Shown: in pieces, positions 21,213 to 32,879 of the stretch
Layout: each line of letters begins with the position of its first letter
Numbering within the stretch: the stretch's first letter is position 1
From: Conchocele bisecta
Lineage: Eukaryota > Mollusca > Bivalvia > Lucinida > Thyasiridae
NCBI GenBank assembly: GCA_029237695.1
Contig: CM055274.1
Location: forward strand, 18,589,505 to 18,653,504
Reading direction: 5' to 3'
Length of the DNA: 64,000 nt
Notes under the pieces: model-generated
Told to the model about the DNA's origin: nothing
The model's database searches: none
Seen by the model: only the letters and a program-made list of their open reading frames with translations
Position numbers and translations under genes: made by a program

Positions 21213-21430
21213 TTGTGGATATGACTGAATAAATGGGGCTTATGTTTATTGCGACCAGTTAAGATCCAGATGAGACCGGATATGCACTATTCGTCATTCC
21301 GTCAATGAAACAACCGTCATTCTTCTAACTAGAAAATAGTTATCAGGCTACATGAGACTCGGTGTGCTATTTAGTCAGATTATACACTGGTCACAAATGT
21401 CATAAGCCCCAGTTCTCCAGTCACTGTCAC
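21213..21430. mobile_element. MITE family B, copy 7
   Basis: TGGATATGACTGAATAAATG to GTTCTCCAGTCACTGTCAC. Retains TCCGTCAATGAAACAACCGT and TATACACTGGTCACAAATGT. Confidence 0.72.
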
Positions 21431-21784
21431 AAATACACGAGGATACATGTGTCAGTCTTATTGGCAGCTAGTGTGTGCTACTGTAATGTAAATACAAATC
21501 TTAGATTACTGTACCTCCTATAATATAACTATTAGTGTTAAGGTCAATTTATTATCATATGTTTAGTAAAATGTCACGTTCCAAAGACATTTCCGAACGC
21601 CGACACCTTAATGAAAGAGGTATCGCATTTAGCTCATAAACGTCATCGATTGGATGTAATTGATACTAGATTGCGTCATTAACTCTCAGGCAATTACCGT
21701 TCGACTTACACTGCACGATACTTTCCATCGTCAATGTCAATCAAGACATATGGTATCTACTGTTGTGCGTATTTTAGTTTTGCG

Positions 21785-21980
21785 AATTTCCGACCACATC
21801 CAATCAATACACAGGGGTCAGAAGTCGTGCCGGGACGAATCCCTCGGCCTGGGACAAAACGCCACCTACAACACAAATATCTAGATATTGTTGTTGTAGG
21901 TGGCTCTTTGTCCCAGGCCGAGTGATTCGTCCCAGAACGATTTTGGAACCATGTGTTATTTCTAATTTCCGATCAAAACC
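21785..21980. mobile_element. Palindromic MITE (single copy)
   Basis: The arms GGGACGAATCCCTCGGCCTG and CAGGCCGAGTGATTCGTCCC continue inward through CGCCACCTACAACA / TGTTGTAGGTGGC to a TCTAGATA centre. Weaker outer arms include AATTTCCGACCACA / TAATTTCCGATC. The two overlapping ORFs here are palindrome readings. Confidence 0.75.
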
Positions 21981-22241
21981 ATTACTCTAGAATACCTACA
22001 TACTGATCGCGATTATCTATCAAAATTTACCGAAACAATCTAAATTCTAGGACGGATTGCATTATTTCTAAAAAAATAAGAGTTTCGTTTTCCAACGCCC
22101 CAAGCCGTCTGAAATTGAATTTTACGACTTCACTTTACCCACTTCATTTGCTATTACATCCACTGAAGAGCACTTTACTGTCGCAGATATCAGCAATAAA
22201 ACAGACCGGTTATGGTGGGAACAGCGTCAGAAGTGAAATGT

Positions 22242-22458
22242 TATCGTGAATGGGAAAATGTGGCTTTTGGCATTTGCGTTCGTTCTATTTCGGCATCTGC
22301 TACCACACTCCTGTAGCAAGATATGTCTCGTTGAAGCATGTGGATGTTTTACCGACGCATTTGTGAACTGTGTAGTCCCTGATCAGACTGCGCGTATGCG
22401 CAGGATGATCAGGGACTTTTCTGTTCACAAAAATTAAAGCCCCATTTTCCATTCACTT
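22242..22458. mobile_element. MITE family B, copy 8 (degenerate)
   Basis: Keeps CCACACTCCTGTAGCAAGAT, CCCTGATCAGACTGCGCGTA and a strong CCCTGATC ... GATCAGGG hairpin. The ends AAAATGTGGCTTTTGG and CATTTTCCATTCACTT are worn. Confidence 0.6.
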
Positions 22459-23333
22459 GGTAATGATAGACGTTAGATGTAATCTTGTACTAGCGCGTGA
22501 AATCAATTTACACACGACAGTACCGGGGGTGCTCTAAAATACCGTGATATACTAGCATATCAGTGACCACTACATGTCCTGATTCTTTTTATTTAACACT
22601 CTCTCCATCGAACGATGATGATACATAATGTCAGCTAGCAATTGTATAGTCAATGCAAGGAAACTATTTGTAAATATAGTAGTCTAGGAACGTCAACTGA
22701 TAGTACTAGAACACGAACATACAAAGCGCATCATGCATAAAACACGAATAAGCTCTGAAATAACTCACCGTTTCCTTTGTAGATAAACTATATTTAACCT
22801 CTTTTGGTAGCACAAAAACGTTGTCAAAGCAAACTGTGTCGAAATGTATTAATACATGTATGTATCTAGCCTGGCTAATTATTATAAATTTGAGAGATAT
22901 TCTCGAGCAAAGAATATCCGACCATCTCATAAATATTAATCAGATAATGAACGCATTATCAGATATTTATGTCAACGGAAGATAATTTGGATTATCTAAC
23001 TCTGAACATCAGACCACACACGTATGTACTTCATTCAACTGGCACCAGCCCACTCCAGCTACATGTTATGCATACAGAGAATACATGTATGTATTAGTGG
23101 TAATAATTCAGCATTCTAGAACTTTGGGTGTCCAAACACAGTAGAGAAATGAAACATATGTATATAACATGTTTTCAACCTCCTAAATAAATATAGGGTT
23201 GTCTCCCGAACTGTCCGAGATGAGCATCAGTCATGCTAGTGGTGGAATTATCATAGTTGGTTCGTACATTTACATAATTAAACGATTTGAATAATGAACA
23301 CCACACTAGTGTATATAGGGTTAACGATACTGA
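22459..23333. other. Spacer without supported gene
   Basis: Contains an imperfect hairpin ATAATGAACGCATTAT near 22944-22960. No domain-bearing ORF. Confidence 0.45.
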
Positions 23334-23572
23334 GGGCCGTTTCACTAAACTTCGTACGAATAAAATGTTTGCAAGTGCAGATTTAGAACAGTCTGTAAAT
23401 GTCAATTGATGGATTTACATTTATTGAGCATAGGCTGCATATGCAGCCTATGCTCAATAAATGTAAATCCAATAATTGTTTACAAGAACACATTATTAAT
23501 GGGAGGGAAATGTACAGACTATCATAATTTTGCACTTACGGACATTTTAGTGGTACGAAGTTTAATGAAACG
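23334..23572. mobile_element. MITE family A, copy 5
   Basis: From GGGCCGTTTCACTAAACTTC to AAGTTTAATGAAACG, with core TTGAGCATAGGCTGCATATG and its mirror. The right end has degenerated and is followed by a second partial GAAGTTTAGA. Confidence 0.83.
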
Positions 23573-24609
23573 AAGTTTAGACATCACTTATAAATATTAT
23601 AATAGGTTTACCAGCATTATGGTCTCATGCTCGTGATTTGAATCAAATCGCGTTTGTTAATGTCAGTCATTGCTAACCGTCAGGGTAGCAGGACATTTCA
23701 GAACAATAATACAGACTTAGCATAGGCATACTTTAGGCAATAGGCGTCCTTCATGACATGAGTATTACATGCAAATAGTGCGGACCAGTAGGCGGGGATC
23801 ACAATCCGATCTGATGCTTCACTGCGCGCATTTGTGATGCATTTCCAATCAACCCGAATCGCATGTAATATGTATTAAAACGTATGCATCAATGCCAAAT
23901 TCTACAGTTAGTTATCTGGAGATGCTGTAGCAGGTATTTAATCTGAAACTATGTAACATGGTAACTCCGCATCCAGCTAACGGTTCACTGGTTGAATGAC
24001 GCACATCATACATGTAACATAAAATGCTATCTGATAAATAAATACCAGGCCAGTCTTTATTTATTGTACTTCAAGTTTATTAAGTTTATTAAAAGGTACT
24101 TGTTTCGTATTATCTATGTACCGGTCAGAGGAGCCATGGATTATACTGTAGGTGAACACCCACGGTATATTGACACTTATTGCCACCATTGCCACCGGCT
24201 CTGAACACATGATAATGCTGTTAAAACGTGTACCCAAACCTGTTTGATCTCATTTGTAAAGTATATGCCGTGAATATACTAGTATGTGGTAGTCTAAGAA
24301 TAACAATTATTAAATAATTATGCTTAAAGTTGAATTAAACAACAAGAGTATTTTAGTAATGATAGTGTATCCAACCTTTCCTTTTGAATTCGTCCCATTC
24401 CCTCGAAACAAAATGTGTTTCTATGCTAAATTAATGTGATCAAAGATTTAATATCACAGGTAACGAACACCCGCAGATGCGTAGTCTCTTACCTCTCTTT
24501 GTGAATATAGCAGGTGACGGTTTCTTGGAACTAGCTAATGACACATTATTTACCATTTTGGTTCTAAGTTCATGCAATTTACATCAATGCTATTATACTT
24601 CTCTTTCAG
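23573..24609. other. Upstream flank or intron of the FN3 gene
   Basis: No exon upstream of 24610 could be recognised. Open frames at 23992-24204 and before 24609 carry no signal peptide or domain I can defend, so earlier exons probably lie further upstream, possibly outside the readable part. Confidence 0.35.
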
Positions 24610-24987
24610 ATATGCTGGAAACAGACAATGGTAACGCTAAAACAAATCGCGACACTGGCCGACGTTCTCCGAAAAAATGCGTCATTGCCGATTCGACTTC
24701 CGGGCGCTCCGAACAACTTCTGATCCTCGACTTCAACTCGACAACGATGCATATTGACTGGTCGCGGTACAGCAACAACGAGGGTGTGCACGGATATAAG
24801 ATTAAATATTCAATAAAGGACAATTCCTCGTATAACGAAATATTTCTGACTCCCGGGATCTCGAACTATACAATCAGCGGTTTAAAGCCGGGCACAGACT
24901 ATTCGGTGTCAGTTAACGCCATTGACCGCCACGAAAAGGTGATTGGCTCGTGCGGAAACGGGGTACAGAGAACGAGCGCGTATAACG
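24610..24987 (+). CDS. Fibronectin type III domain exon of a predicted membrane glycoprotein
   Basis: A 378-bp exon between an acceptor (CTTCTCTTTCAG) and a consensus donor (ACG/GTAAGT), starting and ending in phase 1 as FN3 modules in animal genes typically do. The first 35 residues are polar and low-complexity. From about residue 38 a fibronectin type III fold is clear: the core tryptophan in HIDWSRYS, the strand GYKIKYS, then ISGLKPGTDYSVSVNAID, which is the diagnostic L-x-P-G-T-x-Y-x-V segment. There are three N-glycosylation sequons (NST, NSS, NYT) and two cysteines (KKCV and GSCG) that could pair, all fitting an extracellular domain. FN3 domains mediate adhesion or ligand binding; the protein's specific role is not recognisable. 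Base composition is richer in G and C than the surroundings. The next exons are the membrane segments at 26800 and 27947. Confidence 0.82.
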
Positions 24988-26799
24988 GTAAGTAAAGTTA
25001 ATCTTTAAATGTTGCCGTTAGCAAAAAAAATCATGAAGGTACCCATGGAAGAACCGTCTTCTATTGACGCATTCAATGACAGTGTGTCGTTGCCGTTTTT
25101 CATTTAAACTCCAGTCCTGAAGACCAAAATGTTTCCTCGCGTATTAATGGTCCTGAGAAAAGTTAAACAGTGTGTGTAACCAAATCATTAGTGATAACCT
25201 ATACATCATTGGTAATTGCCCGTAAACACAGGTGTCCCGACAAACATGTAGTATACTTATTGACAATTAAGTTGATGCGTTGTGTCTACTCTGTTTCCAC
25301 GCGGTGTTCTAGTACAACAATCGCACAACATGCCGTGGCCATAATCCCAAAGCTTCGTATTGAGCCACACACATCTCGCACATCAAGGACATGTGACCTG
25401 ATGTTGTACTGCAAACACGTGTTGTACATGTAAGTCCTGACGTTCATACTATTTTAAAGCTGCAAAGAATGCACTTGGAATAACTTATCTTGACATACCG
25501 GACTGACAATATCCACGAAACTGATGGGGTTTGGTCGGTACGCACTGGGTATGTTAAAGTTGGTTACCATATCACCGCAAACCTCCCACTAATCACGCCA
25601 TCATGTCCCAGAATAACATACAAGGCAAAACAAGCAAATACAAAAAGGACTCTTCAACCAAATGAATGGCAATAAAACAAATACAGCATACAAGTTTCCA
25701 AAGACTGCATCAAAGGCTGAAAAAGTTCACATGTCGCTACAGAAAATGGGGGATAAAGCGAATTTGTGACATTCTTTTGTATTATTTGCATTTAAGGGTG
25801 TAATGAAGTTACATTTATTAATACATCCATTAATGTAAAGACTACAATAATACATACACACATGAGTAAGTGTATATGTGCGTCTTGCTAATACATGCTA
25901 TGTCATGCTTGAATATTCTGAGGACTCCGATCGGTTCTGAAACGCCGCGATGACATTGGTACATATCATCCGTTCCGATTATGCTAGCATAATACATAAC
26001 AATAGTAAGTGCTATTTCGGATATCGTGGTCCAATTGTTTTCCTGATGACACGCGTATATCACAAACATTGTAATTCCATGGGAGTGCAGGATACTTATG
26101 ATAATAACAATTCTGATGGTTATTTCGTTATTAGTTTCCTCGTTTTAATACATACTTGTATTTGATTTAATACTGTTCAATTCATGTACAGTGTGATTGA
26201 TTTTGTGGATGTTTGTTATTATTATTTTGACGTATTTGTCACTGTTATGCATCGTTGCGTATTCGTTGCTGTATGTTCAAGGTAACTGGGTGATATGCGC
26301 CACCGAACTGACCAGGTTCGATCGCATAAGTTAAATATTCTATCACTGACTGTTATAAAGTGGTATCCTTGCTGACATGTCAAATTGTACGGTACCTCTG
26401 TGTGTATTATATTTTTCTACGCCATATTTCTTCCTCAGTTGCAGTTGTTTTTGTCTTGATATTGTATGTATGGTATTGCTATCTCTTTGAGACCCTGGTT
26501 GTGGTGTATACATCTGCCGAAATGAAGACTGACCTTATGAATACGTATTCTACCGCACTAACATACAAACAGTTTCGTAAAATACGTTATCTTTTTTATT
26601 TCTTGCTTTTAATACATAATATTTATTTGGATACTTCGAGTATATTGCTCTCAATTTAAAATTAAAATTATTGAATGATAACACACATTGCAGGCCTACC
26701 ATGAACTGTTTATATTTCCCCGTGAACGGACATTGCTATTTTAAACTGGTTCCAATATATATTATCCTATCAAAGGTCCTTATGTTTTTCAATTTTCAG
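24988..26799 (+). other. Predicted intron of the FN3 gene
   Basis: Starts GTAAGT and ends AATTTTCAG, phase 1, about 1.8 kb. Low GC, no recognised transposon inside. ORFs in it (25170-25433, 26360-26659) look random. Confidence 0.6.
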
Positions 26800-26912
26800 G
26801 CCAGAAGATATCGCCGCTATACATGGCGACAATCGCGGCCGCCATGTTGCTAACCACGGCCGTTGTTGTGCCTGTCACTATATTCATCACTAACCTAGTC
26901 GCGTCTACGTAA
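26800..26912 (+). CDS. Terminal exon encoding C-terminal hydrophobic segment (isoform 1)
   Basis: Acceptor TTTTTCAATTTTCAG, then a phase-1 entry that joins the FN3 exon to restore a glycine codon (G + GC). It encodes 36 residues and a stop. The first six (QKISPL) are polar, followed by about 25 hydrophobic residues (YMATIAAAMLLTTAVVVPVT, then IFITNL) and only VAST before the stop. With no cytoplasmic tail this could be a GPI-attachment signal or a simple membrane anchor. It is paralogous in layout and sequence to the exon at 27947: both have a Y, then VPVT exactly 17 residues later. The reading frame is not among the longest ORFs and is easily missed. Confidence 0.68.
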
Positions 26913-27946
26913 CTGTGGTAACTTCTCTCTGTAGTAACTGCTGCGATGTGTATAAGCTTATGTTTGTAAACTTGTGGTAAACTGTGGTACATTGTTTTGT
27001 ATGTCTTTTGCATTCTGTGTGTGTTGTACATTTATTTATTCTTGTCCAGTTTAGTTTATACATGAGTCACGTGCGAATAACAAGACATCAACGACACACT
27101 ACTATCGGTTTCAGCTGAACGTCTAAAGAATTAGGGCTTATCCCTAATACACTAGTCGTGGCGTGGACAACAGTCCAGAATACACTAGAGAGGTTTTTTT
27201 TCTTTTATGACTACTAGTACGTGTCAATATGACACAATTCTTGCTTCACAACTTGATTGCTAAACCAGTTTAAATATGGTTTCACGGCGCGAGTGATCGA
27301 AATTGAGACTCTTCTACTAGTACGTGTCAATATGACACAATTCTTGCTTCACAACTTGATTGCTAAACCAGTTTAAATATGGTTTCACGGCGCGAGTGAT
27401 CGAAATTGAGACTCTTGTTTAAACAACACACTGCAACTAACCGTCGCTTGTTTAGCTAAAATCATTGGCCAACTACTGTATTTCAACACGATGCATGGCG
27501 AAAGTGAAACACTGATATTACAAGGCGATCACCAGTGATTGTTTCACCGTGACGGTCAATCTCATCAAGGCCAGTGTCACCTGAATGATAATGGGTGGAT
27601 AGCCACACATTTTCTTGAAACTATTGGTGAAATTTGGTAATGATCCGACCAATGGATCAGGAGTTATTCAACATTTGGACGGAATTGTTGATGCCTACGA
27701 CGACGATACGATAACCCCGTGGCACCAATTATTTGTGTGTGCATACTATAGACAAACCCATTGATTGCTGTGGACAGTATATACACCAGATACATGCCAA
27801 TCGTGGTGTGCCGAAACAATTTACTCACATAATTATACCTTACAATAGAGGCTGGGTGGGTTGGGAGCGTCTGACGTGCCCTCCCATATGTATAACTTAC
27901 CATAGAGACTGTGTGGGTAGGTCACCGACTGGAACTGTGTTTACAG
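26913..27946 (+). other. Intergenic or intronic stretch between the two membrane exons
   Basis: Contains an exact tandem duplication of 103 bp (27211-27416) and, just before the second membrane exon, short imperfect tandem copies (GGTTGGGAGCG ... ACGTNCCCT at 27860 and 27953; CTTACCATAGAG-like at 27838 and 27896). Confidence 0.5.
27211..27416. repeat. Perfect tandem duplication, 2 x 103 bp
   Basis: The unit from CTACTAGTACGTGTCAATAT to GAAATTGAGACTCTT occurs twice head to tail with no visible difference, so it is either very recent or an assembly duplication. Confidence 0.9.
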
Positions 27947-28057
27947 AGCACGGTTGGGAGCGGTCGGACGTACCCTATATTACGGCGATGGTCGCCATCA
28001 CGCTGCTGCTGGTCGCCGCCATTGTCCCTGTCACCTTCCTCTTCATCCACAGCTGCG
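27947..28057 (+). CDS. Alternative transmembrane exon (isoform 2)
   Basis: Acceptor-like CTGTGTTTACAG, phase-1 entry, 111 bp, and a donor-like GCG/GTACGT at 28058 in phase 1. It encodes a polar lead (EHGWERSDV) and a membrane span (PYITAMVAITLLLVAAIVPV, then TFLFIHSC). The span aligns without gaps with isoform 1 at the Y...VPVT spacing, so the two exons look like a duplicated pair that could be used alternatively after the FN3 exon. If the donor is not used, the frame continues 19 more codons to a stop at 28114-28116. If it is used, a cytoplasmic exon would lie downstream, but I could not find one. The polypyrimidine tract is weak, so exon status is less certain than for the FN3 exon. Confidence 0.58.
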
Positions 28058-28104
28058 GTACGTGCACGGGCATACACGGAAACTTGGCTAGCGATCGCTT
28101 GTAT

Positions 28105-28578
28105 ACCAAGGTTTGACTTTAACCCTCGCCATGCTAATATAATTGTATGTCGTCTGCTGCTTATTTTTTTATTTTTAGTTGTTTTCATTAAAAGCATGGT
28201 TCAGATATATTTCCAATGAAAACGATCGTAAGTATACCAATGTTCGACTTTAACCTTGCCATGCTGAATTAAATTTTTGTTGTCTGCTGCACTTTTTTAA
28301 TTTTCGTATTTTCGTATATGGTTCGACCGCACTTTAGAATCATGTCCAATGGTAGTGATCGCATGTATACGCAGGTTGTACTTTAACCTTCGTCATGCTG
28401 TCAAGTTTTTGTCGTCTGCTGCTTATTGTTTACTTTCCATTAGTCGCATTACAGCCTGATTGAATAGCACTTGTAAATCAATTACATTAATAAACCACGC
28501 TTTTATTGAGGAAGCACACACCATATAAAACGATAGCAGACAATAGTTTTCGTTTCCAGCATACTAAGGGTTAATTAG
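28105..28578. repeat. Family D tandem derivative (copy 3)
   Basis: Three successive left arms, each with ACTTTAACC(C)T...GCCATGCT and GTCGTCTGCTGC (starting near 28115, 28235 and 28375), are followed by one right arm ending AGCATACTAAGGGTTAA. A MITE arm has apparently been amplified in tandem with a period of about 120-140 bp. Confidence 0.7.
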
Positions 28579-29449
28579 ATTAGTGCATGGGCATGTTTTA
28601 CCGGTCATCGTATTGAATTATTAAATTGACTTAATGTTGTTTCTCCTAACCCTGTTCAACTGAGGGTATAAATACATGTATAACATTAGCATAGACATTA
28701 AATGATCTTCAGTAGGTTATAATACAAATGGAACAGACTGAAACTGGTATGGAAAGCGCTAAAGGACGCCAAAATAAAATAATAATACAATGTATTAGCA
28801 TTTAGACCATGCCATTGTTTTTCTCTGTTAAGCGTCCACCTGGATAGTCAAAAGCCATTTACGTATCTGGTAAAAACAAACAAGGCTTTGCAAAAAAAAA
28901 AGAATGTAAATTTATGTTAAAAACTTCCTCAACAATTTACAGTGTGCAAAGGGTAGATGAAGTTTTTTAACATAAATTTAAATTGCAGCTAAATAATAAA
29001 AAAAAACACTCTTATTAAACTTATGAAGTGTAAATTCATGAACGGCAAGACCCAAATCAATTTTCGTATTACTTCACCAGTAAATAGTGTAAAATAGCAT
29101 GATAGTTGTACGCATTTTTTTCCATAGAACCACTCTCAAAACCTACCAGCACGCGGACGCTTAACAGAGGCAGAACTTGCTATGGCCTTAAGTTAAATTC
29201 TGGACTTCAAAATACATATTATTGTTGTACATACATTTGATTGCATTGATAACAATTCCTAGAGACAGGCAGTGAATTATGAGACTTCTCATCAGGATCT
29301 GCAGCATTTGTCAGTATGTTTTACCTCTAAAAATCACATGTTCTCATAATGGAATAGCCCCAAATTAGTATTGAAAATCCAATGTTGGATTATTATGTGT
29401 GACAGTTCTTTGCTTGATTGTTGTTGTTTTTGTATCCATTATTTATATA
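28579..29449. other. Spacer with A-rich runs
   Basis: Contains inverted AACATAAATTTAAATT-like arms (28905-28925 and 28968-28985). No gene seen. Confidence 0.4.
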
Positions 29450-29591
29450 TTACTTAACATACTATATACGTATAGCATGTCAATATGTATATTAACAAGA
29501 AATGCGTCTGTCGAACGCGGATGCCACCTGCAGCATATTTGAGAAACTGTGACAAATTGGTTAACCTAAAAGTGTGACGGACGGACAGACG

Positions 29592-29629
<38 letters not shown>

Positions 29630-29720
29630 TGGACAGACGGACAGACGGATGGACGGATGGACGGACGGTCCAAACACTATGTGCCACCCGTTTCTTCGAA
29701 ACCCGGTGGCATAATAATGT
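29450..29720. repeat. Dispersed repeat with GACA/GACG microsatellite
   Basis: A GGACAGACAGACAGACAGAC array (29578-29675) sits between unique-looking ends GAAATGCGTCTGTCGAACGC and CCACCCGTTTCTTCGAAACC. This arrangement, microsatellite just before a conserved GC-rich end, is familiar from bivalve dispersed repeats. The ORF across it encodes only the microsatellite. Confidence 0.6.
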
Positions 29721-29779
29721 GCACAAAATATGTTGTAATGAATTCACAGTACAGTATCAGCTGACGGCAGTATGTATAT

Positions 29780-29826
29780 ATATATATATATTATATATAT
29801 ATATATAATTATACATATATATATTC
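29780..29826. repeat. (TA)n microsatellite
   Basis: Alternating TATATATA interrupted by single bases; self-complementary. Confidence 0.8.
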
Positions 29827-30350
29827 AAAAGCGAAATGAACAACCTTTAACTTTATACTAGTTATAAGTTGTCATCGAAAAGGTGCAACAGTTTCGAAAT
29901 GTATGCCCTTTTCAGATCTGGCGCCCGTTGTACTTGTACAGCAGGCAACATGTGTTCAACCAGCCATGTTGAGGAAACCAGACTATCGAACAAATGCAAA
30001 CCTACATGTACGTACACTAGCTCAATAAACTCAGTATGCATTCTGAAAAGTTCTATCATTGAACAAGGGACCATTTCAATAAACTCTGGTTTATATATAT
30101 GTACGAGTATATATATAATCAAAAAGCGAAATGAACAACCTTTAAATTGATACCAGTTATAAGTTGTCACCAGTTGTAATTCAGGCCCCTTTTCAGATAT
30201 GGCACCCGTTCTAATACATTGTAATTGTACAACAGGCAAAATGTGTTCAACCAGCCATGTTGAGGAAACCAGATCATCAAACAAATGCAAACATACGTAC
30301 AAAGCTCAATAAACTCAGTATGCATTCTCAAAAGTACCATCCACTAAACA
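29826..30350. repeat. Imperfect tandem duplication, about 293-bp period
   Basis: The unit from AAAGCGAAATGAACAACCTT to TCAATAAACTCAGTATGCAT occurs at 29829 and 30123, roughly 85-90% alike. The minus-strand ORF 29862-30302 spans both units and repeats VCLHLFD and SSTWLVEHILPVVQ, as expected for a duplication. No known domain. Confidence 0.75.
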
Positions 30351-30417
30351 TTTTCATAAACATTCATTGTTACATGGTTTCCGTTGTTTGCACATATATA
30401 GCGCGTGCTGTTTGCAT

Positions 30418-30800
30418 ATGGCTTTAGGCAATGCTCATTCCGGGGCTGCACGTAGACCAAGTGCCTTCATGACGTCACTTCGCGGAAGTGCCTTCAAGAC
30501 GTCACTACTTCATGACGTTCATGGCGTTCATGACGCGGCCCCGGAATATGAATACCGAAAATTATCTACGTGAATGGGGCGATTTATAAAAGTACTGAAA
30601 ATACTGAATATTATGCTCAAATTACATCAGTTTTTTGTTGGAAATGTAACAATAACGTGTGATCATGTCCAGCAGTGTGCAAACGTTTGCTGTGGCCCTC
30701 GGGGCCTGTTTGAACCCACGGCCTGCGGCCTTGGGATTCAAACAGTTCCTTCGGGCCACAGCAAACGTTTGCACACGGCTTGACATGATCAAACCTTATA
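30418..30800. mobile_element. Repeat family P, copy 1
   Basis: GC-rich mirrored ends CATTCCGGGGC / GCGGCCCCGGAAT are followed by a long hairpin, GTGTGCAAACGTTTGCTGTG with mirror CACAGCAAACGTTTGCACAC. The second copy is at 40370-40735. The CATGACGTCA-like GACGTCA motifs at 30469 and 30498 are part of the repeat. Confidence 0.7.
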
Positions 30801-32004
30801 TTGTTGTTTTGCTCATCATGCATGAAACGTTTTCACCACATCCGATTCGTGCGAACAACTTTGAAACATAGCTAAGATATTTGGTAGTAAACATGTTAAT
30901 GTAACGGAGACCTGTATCACGCAACCATTCAAGTGAGTTGATTGTAAAATGTGTCTTGTAATTAATCTGAATTACATGATTCCTGACGGATAATTGCATT
31001 TGGCCCGTATTTAGAAGTAGTATTGACATATCCCGCATGTTGTTGTAATCAAGCAGGTCCTGCAATTATAAACTCTATGTTTTATCACGCTTAGACAATC
31101 TGCTTCAGTTGGAACAAGAAACAAATACAGAATAGAATGTTTAAAATATAACTGAATGTCGGAACACGTTTGTGAAATTGTGAGTATCACAGATGGAATA
31201 TTCTCTGGGCCTTTGACAATACCGACCCTGTATGCAGTTCAACCATGCATTGTAACTCACATGTACGTGACGATGCTACGTTTTCAGTACCAAGGATATA
31301 GTAATAGTTATTTTCATTTACTGTAATAAGATGTAGGGTTAGATTGTGGTTTGACCTCACACATCAGTGGTGCACTTAACGGATACTGCCTCTGTTAAGC
31401 ATTTGAAGGGGTCAGTGTAATAATTATAATTATTAATGATTATTCTAATGACAACTTTAATTCTGGAGTATATATCAAGAACAAAGTGCCGAAAATAGAC
31501 AAGTGGACATATATAATATGAAAACACAACCATTCACTACATGTGATAAGAACATGACCCATACGCAGAGGTGCTCAGGAGGTGAAGTCTTCAACATGAC
31601 AAAATAATGCACACTGATGATAGACCGATAATAATGCACGCCCCGACCGCCGATGTTGTGTCCAGTACATGTAGCACAAATAAAAAATAAAACTAATGTA
31701 TAGAACGCCCCTCAACAGACAGTCCCTAATACACTACCAAGAAAACAACAGTACTGTCATATGGTACCTTATAGAATGCGTGGAGACAAGTAAGTTTGCA
31801 CTGTCCATTTCAAATACACGGGTACTTACTCAATAATAGTGCATTTACTCAATCAATTGTAACCATCTGGAATACCCTCCCGATAATGACACAGCTTTCC
31901 ATGCACCATACCTGTGTTATTGTTATTAATTGTTAGCATTAATTTAACAATGAGCGAGCATGTTGGCACGTATATATGCAAGTTTGATGCAGCTTACTAT
32001 AGTT
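30801..32004. other. Spacer without supported gene
   Basis: No repeat pair or domain-bearing ORF recognised over 1.2 kb, one of the longer unexplained stretches. Confidence 0.45.
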
Positions 32005-32387
32005 CAAGGTGCATGATCACGTGGTACCAACACCAACAACATGTACCGATTCAAAGTACGTATTATGTTATAGTGTCCTTATTACGTAACGGATTTTGAT
32101 GAAATATGGCGCATCAAACGCGTCTTGTTAAGCTGCATTTAGTGGTCTCTGTATTTTCGCCCAAACTTCTGTCGTTTTTGCGAAGAATCGATTTCTGTGT
32201 CGATTCTTTGCAAAAACGACTAAGTCTGTACCAAGCTCCATATACCACCAAATGCAGCTCATGAAGACGCGTTTGCTGCGCCATATTTCATCAAAATCCG
32301 TTGCATTTTAAGGAAAATATCAAATAATACTTACTTTGAAGTGTGCGACGTTGTTATTGTTGTAACCACGTGATCATGCACCTTGTA
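32005..32387. mobile_element. MITE family E, copy 3 (long form)
   Basis: CAAGGTGCATGATCACGTGG to CCACGTGATCATGCACCTTG, perfectly mirrored for 20 bp. It carries the extra central hairpin GTCGTTTTTGCGAAGAATCG / mirror that is absent from copies 1 and 2 but present in copy 4. A short GTAGTT tandem follows. Confidence 0.85.
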
Positions 32388-32605
32388 GTTGTAGTTGTAG
32401 TTGTAGTATTCGTTGAATATTTATATATTGCAAAATTAATCTTCTGTGCTTCTTTTCAAATTCCCTATACCGTACCGCGTTGAATATCATTCCATGATTG
32501 CTGTTCATATCAGTGACCTGATAATGCATGCCCTTAAAAGTTGTAGCATGTGTATCGTGGGTCTCTTTATGCACATTCCCTTCTATTTTGAAGCAATAAC
32601 CGTTT

Positions 32606-32803
32606 TGTGGCTATGACTGGAGGAATGGGCCTTATGGGATGTATGACTAGTGTAGCTCCGGATCAAAGAGCACACTCACGTAGCCTGACAATGATCTATA
32701 TCGCTTGTTAGAAGCATGATGTTTGTTTCATTGACGGAATGGCTAATAGTGCTGATCATGCCTGATTGTGCGACAAGCCCCATTTCTCCAATCACAGCCG
32801 CAT
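32606..32803. mobile_element. MITE family B, copy 9 (internal deletion)
   Basis: TGTGGCTATGACTGGAGGAA to CCATTTCTCCAATCACAGCC. The part after GTGCTGATCATGCCTGATTG is missing, directly joining to the right end. Confidence 0.8.
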
Positions 32804-32879
32804 TTCACCAAACATGCTCAAATCAAGATGAGTGCACTTTAACGAAGTATGCATCAATTCATTATCATTCTATTTAATT

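Noticed and set aside
29454..29747. 97-codon minus-strand ORF (serine/cysteine/valine repeat)
   Set aside because: Encodes the GACA/GACG microsatellite.
29862..30302. 146-codon minus-strand ORF with internal repeat
   Set aside because: The repeated peptide follows from a 293-bp tandem duplication of non-coding DNA. No domain.
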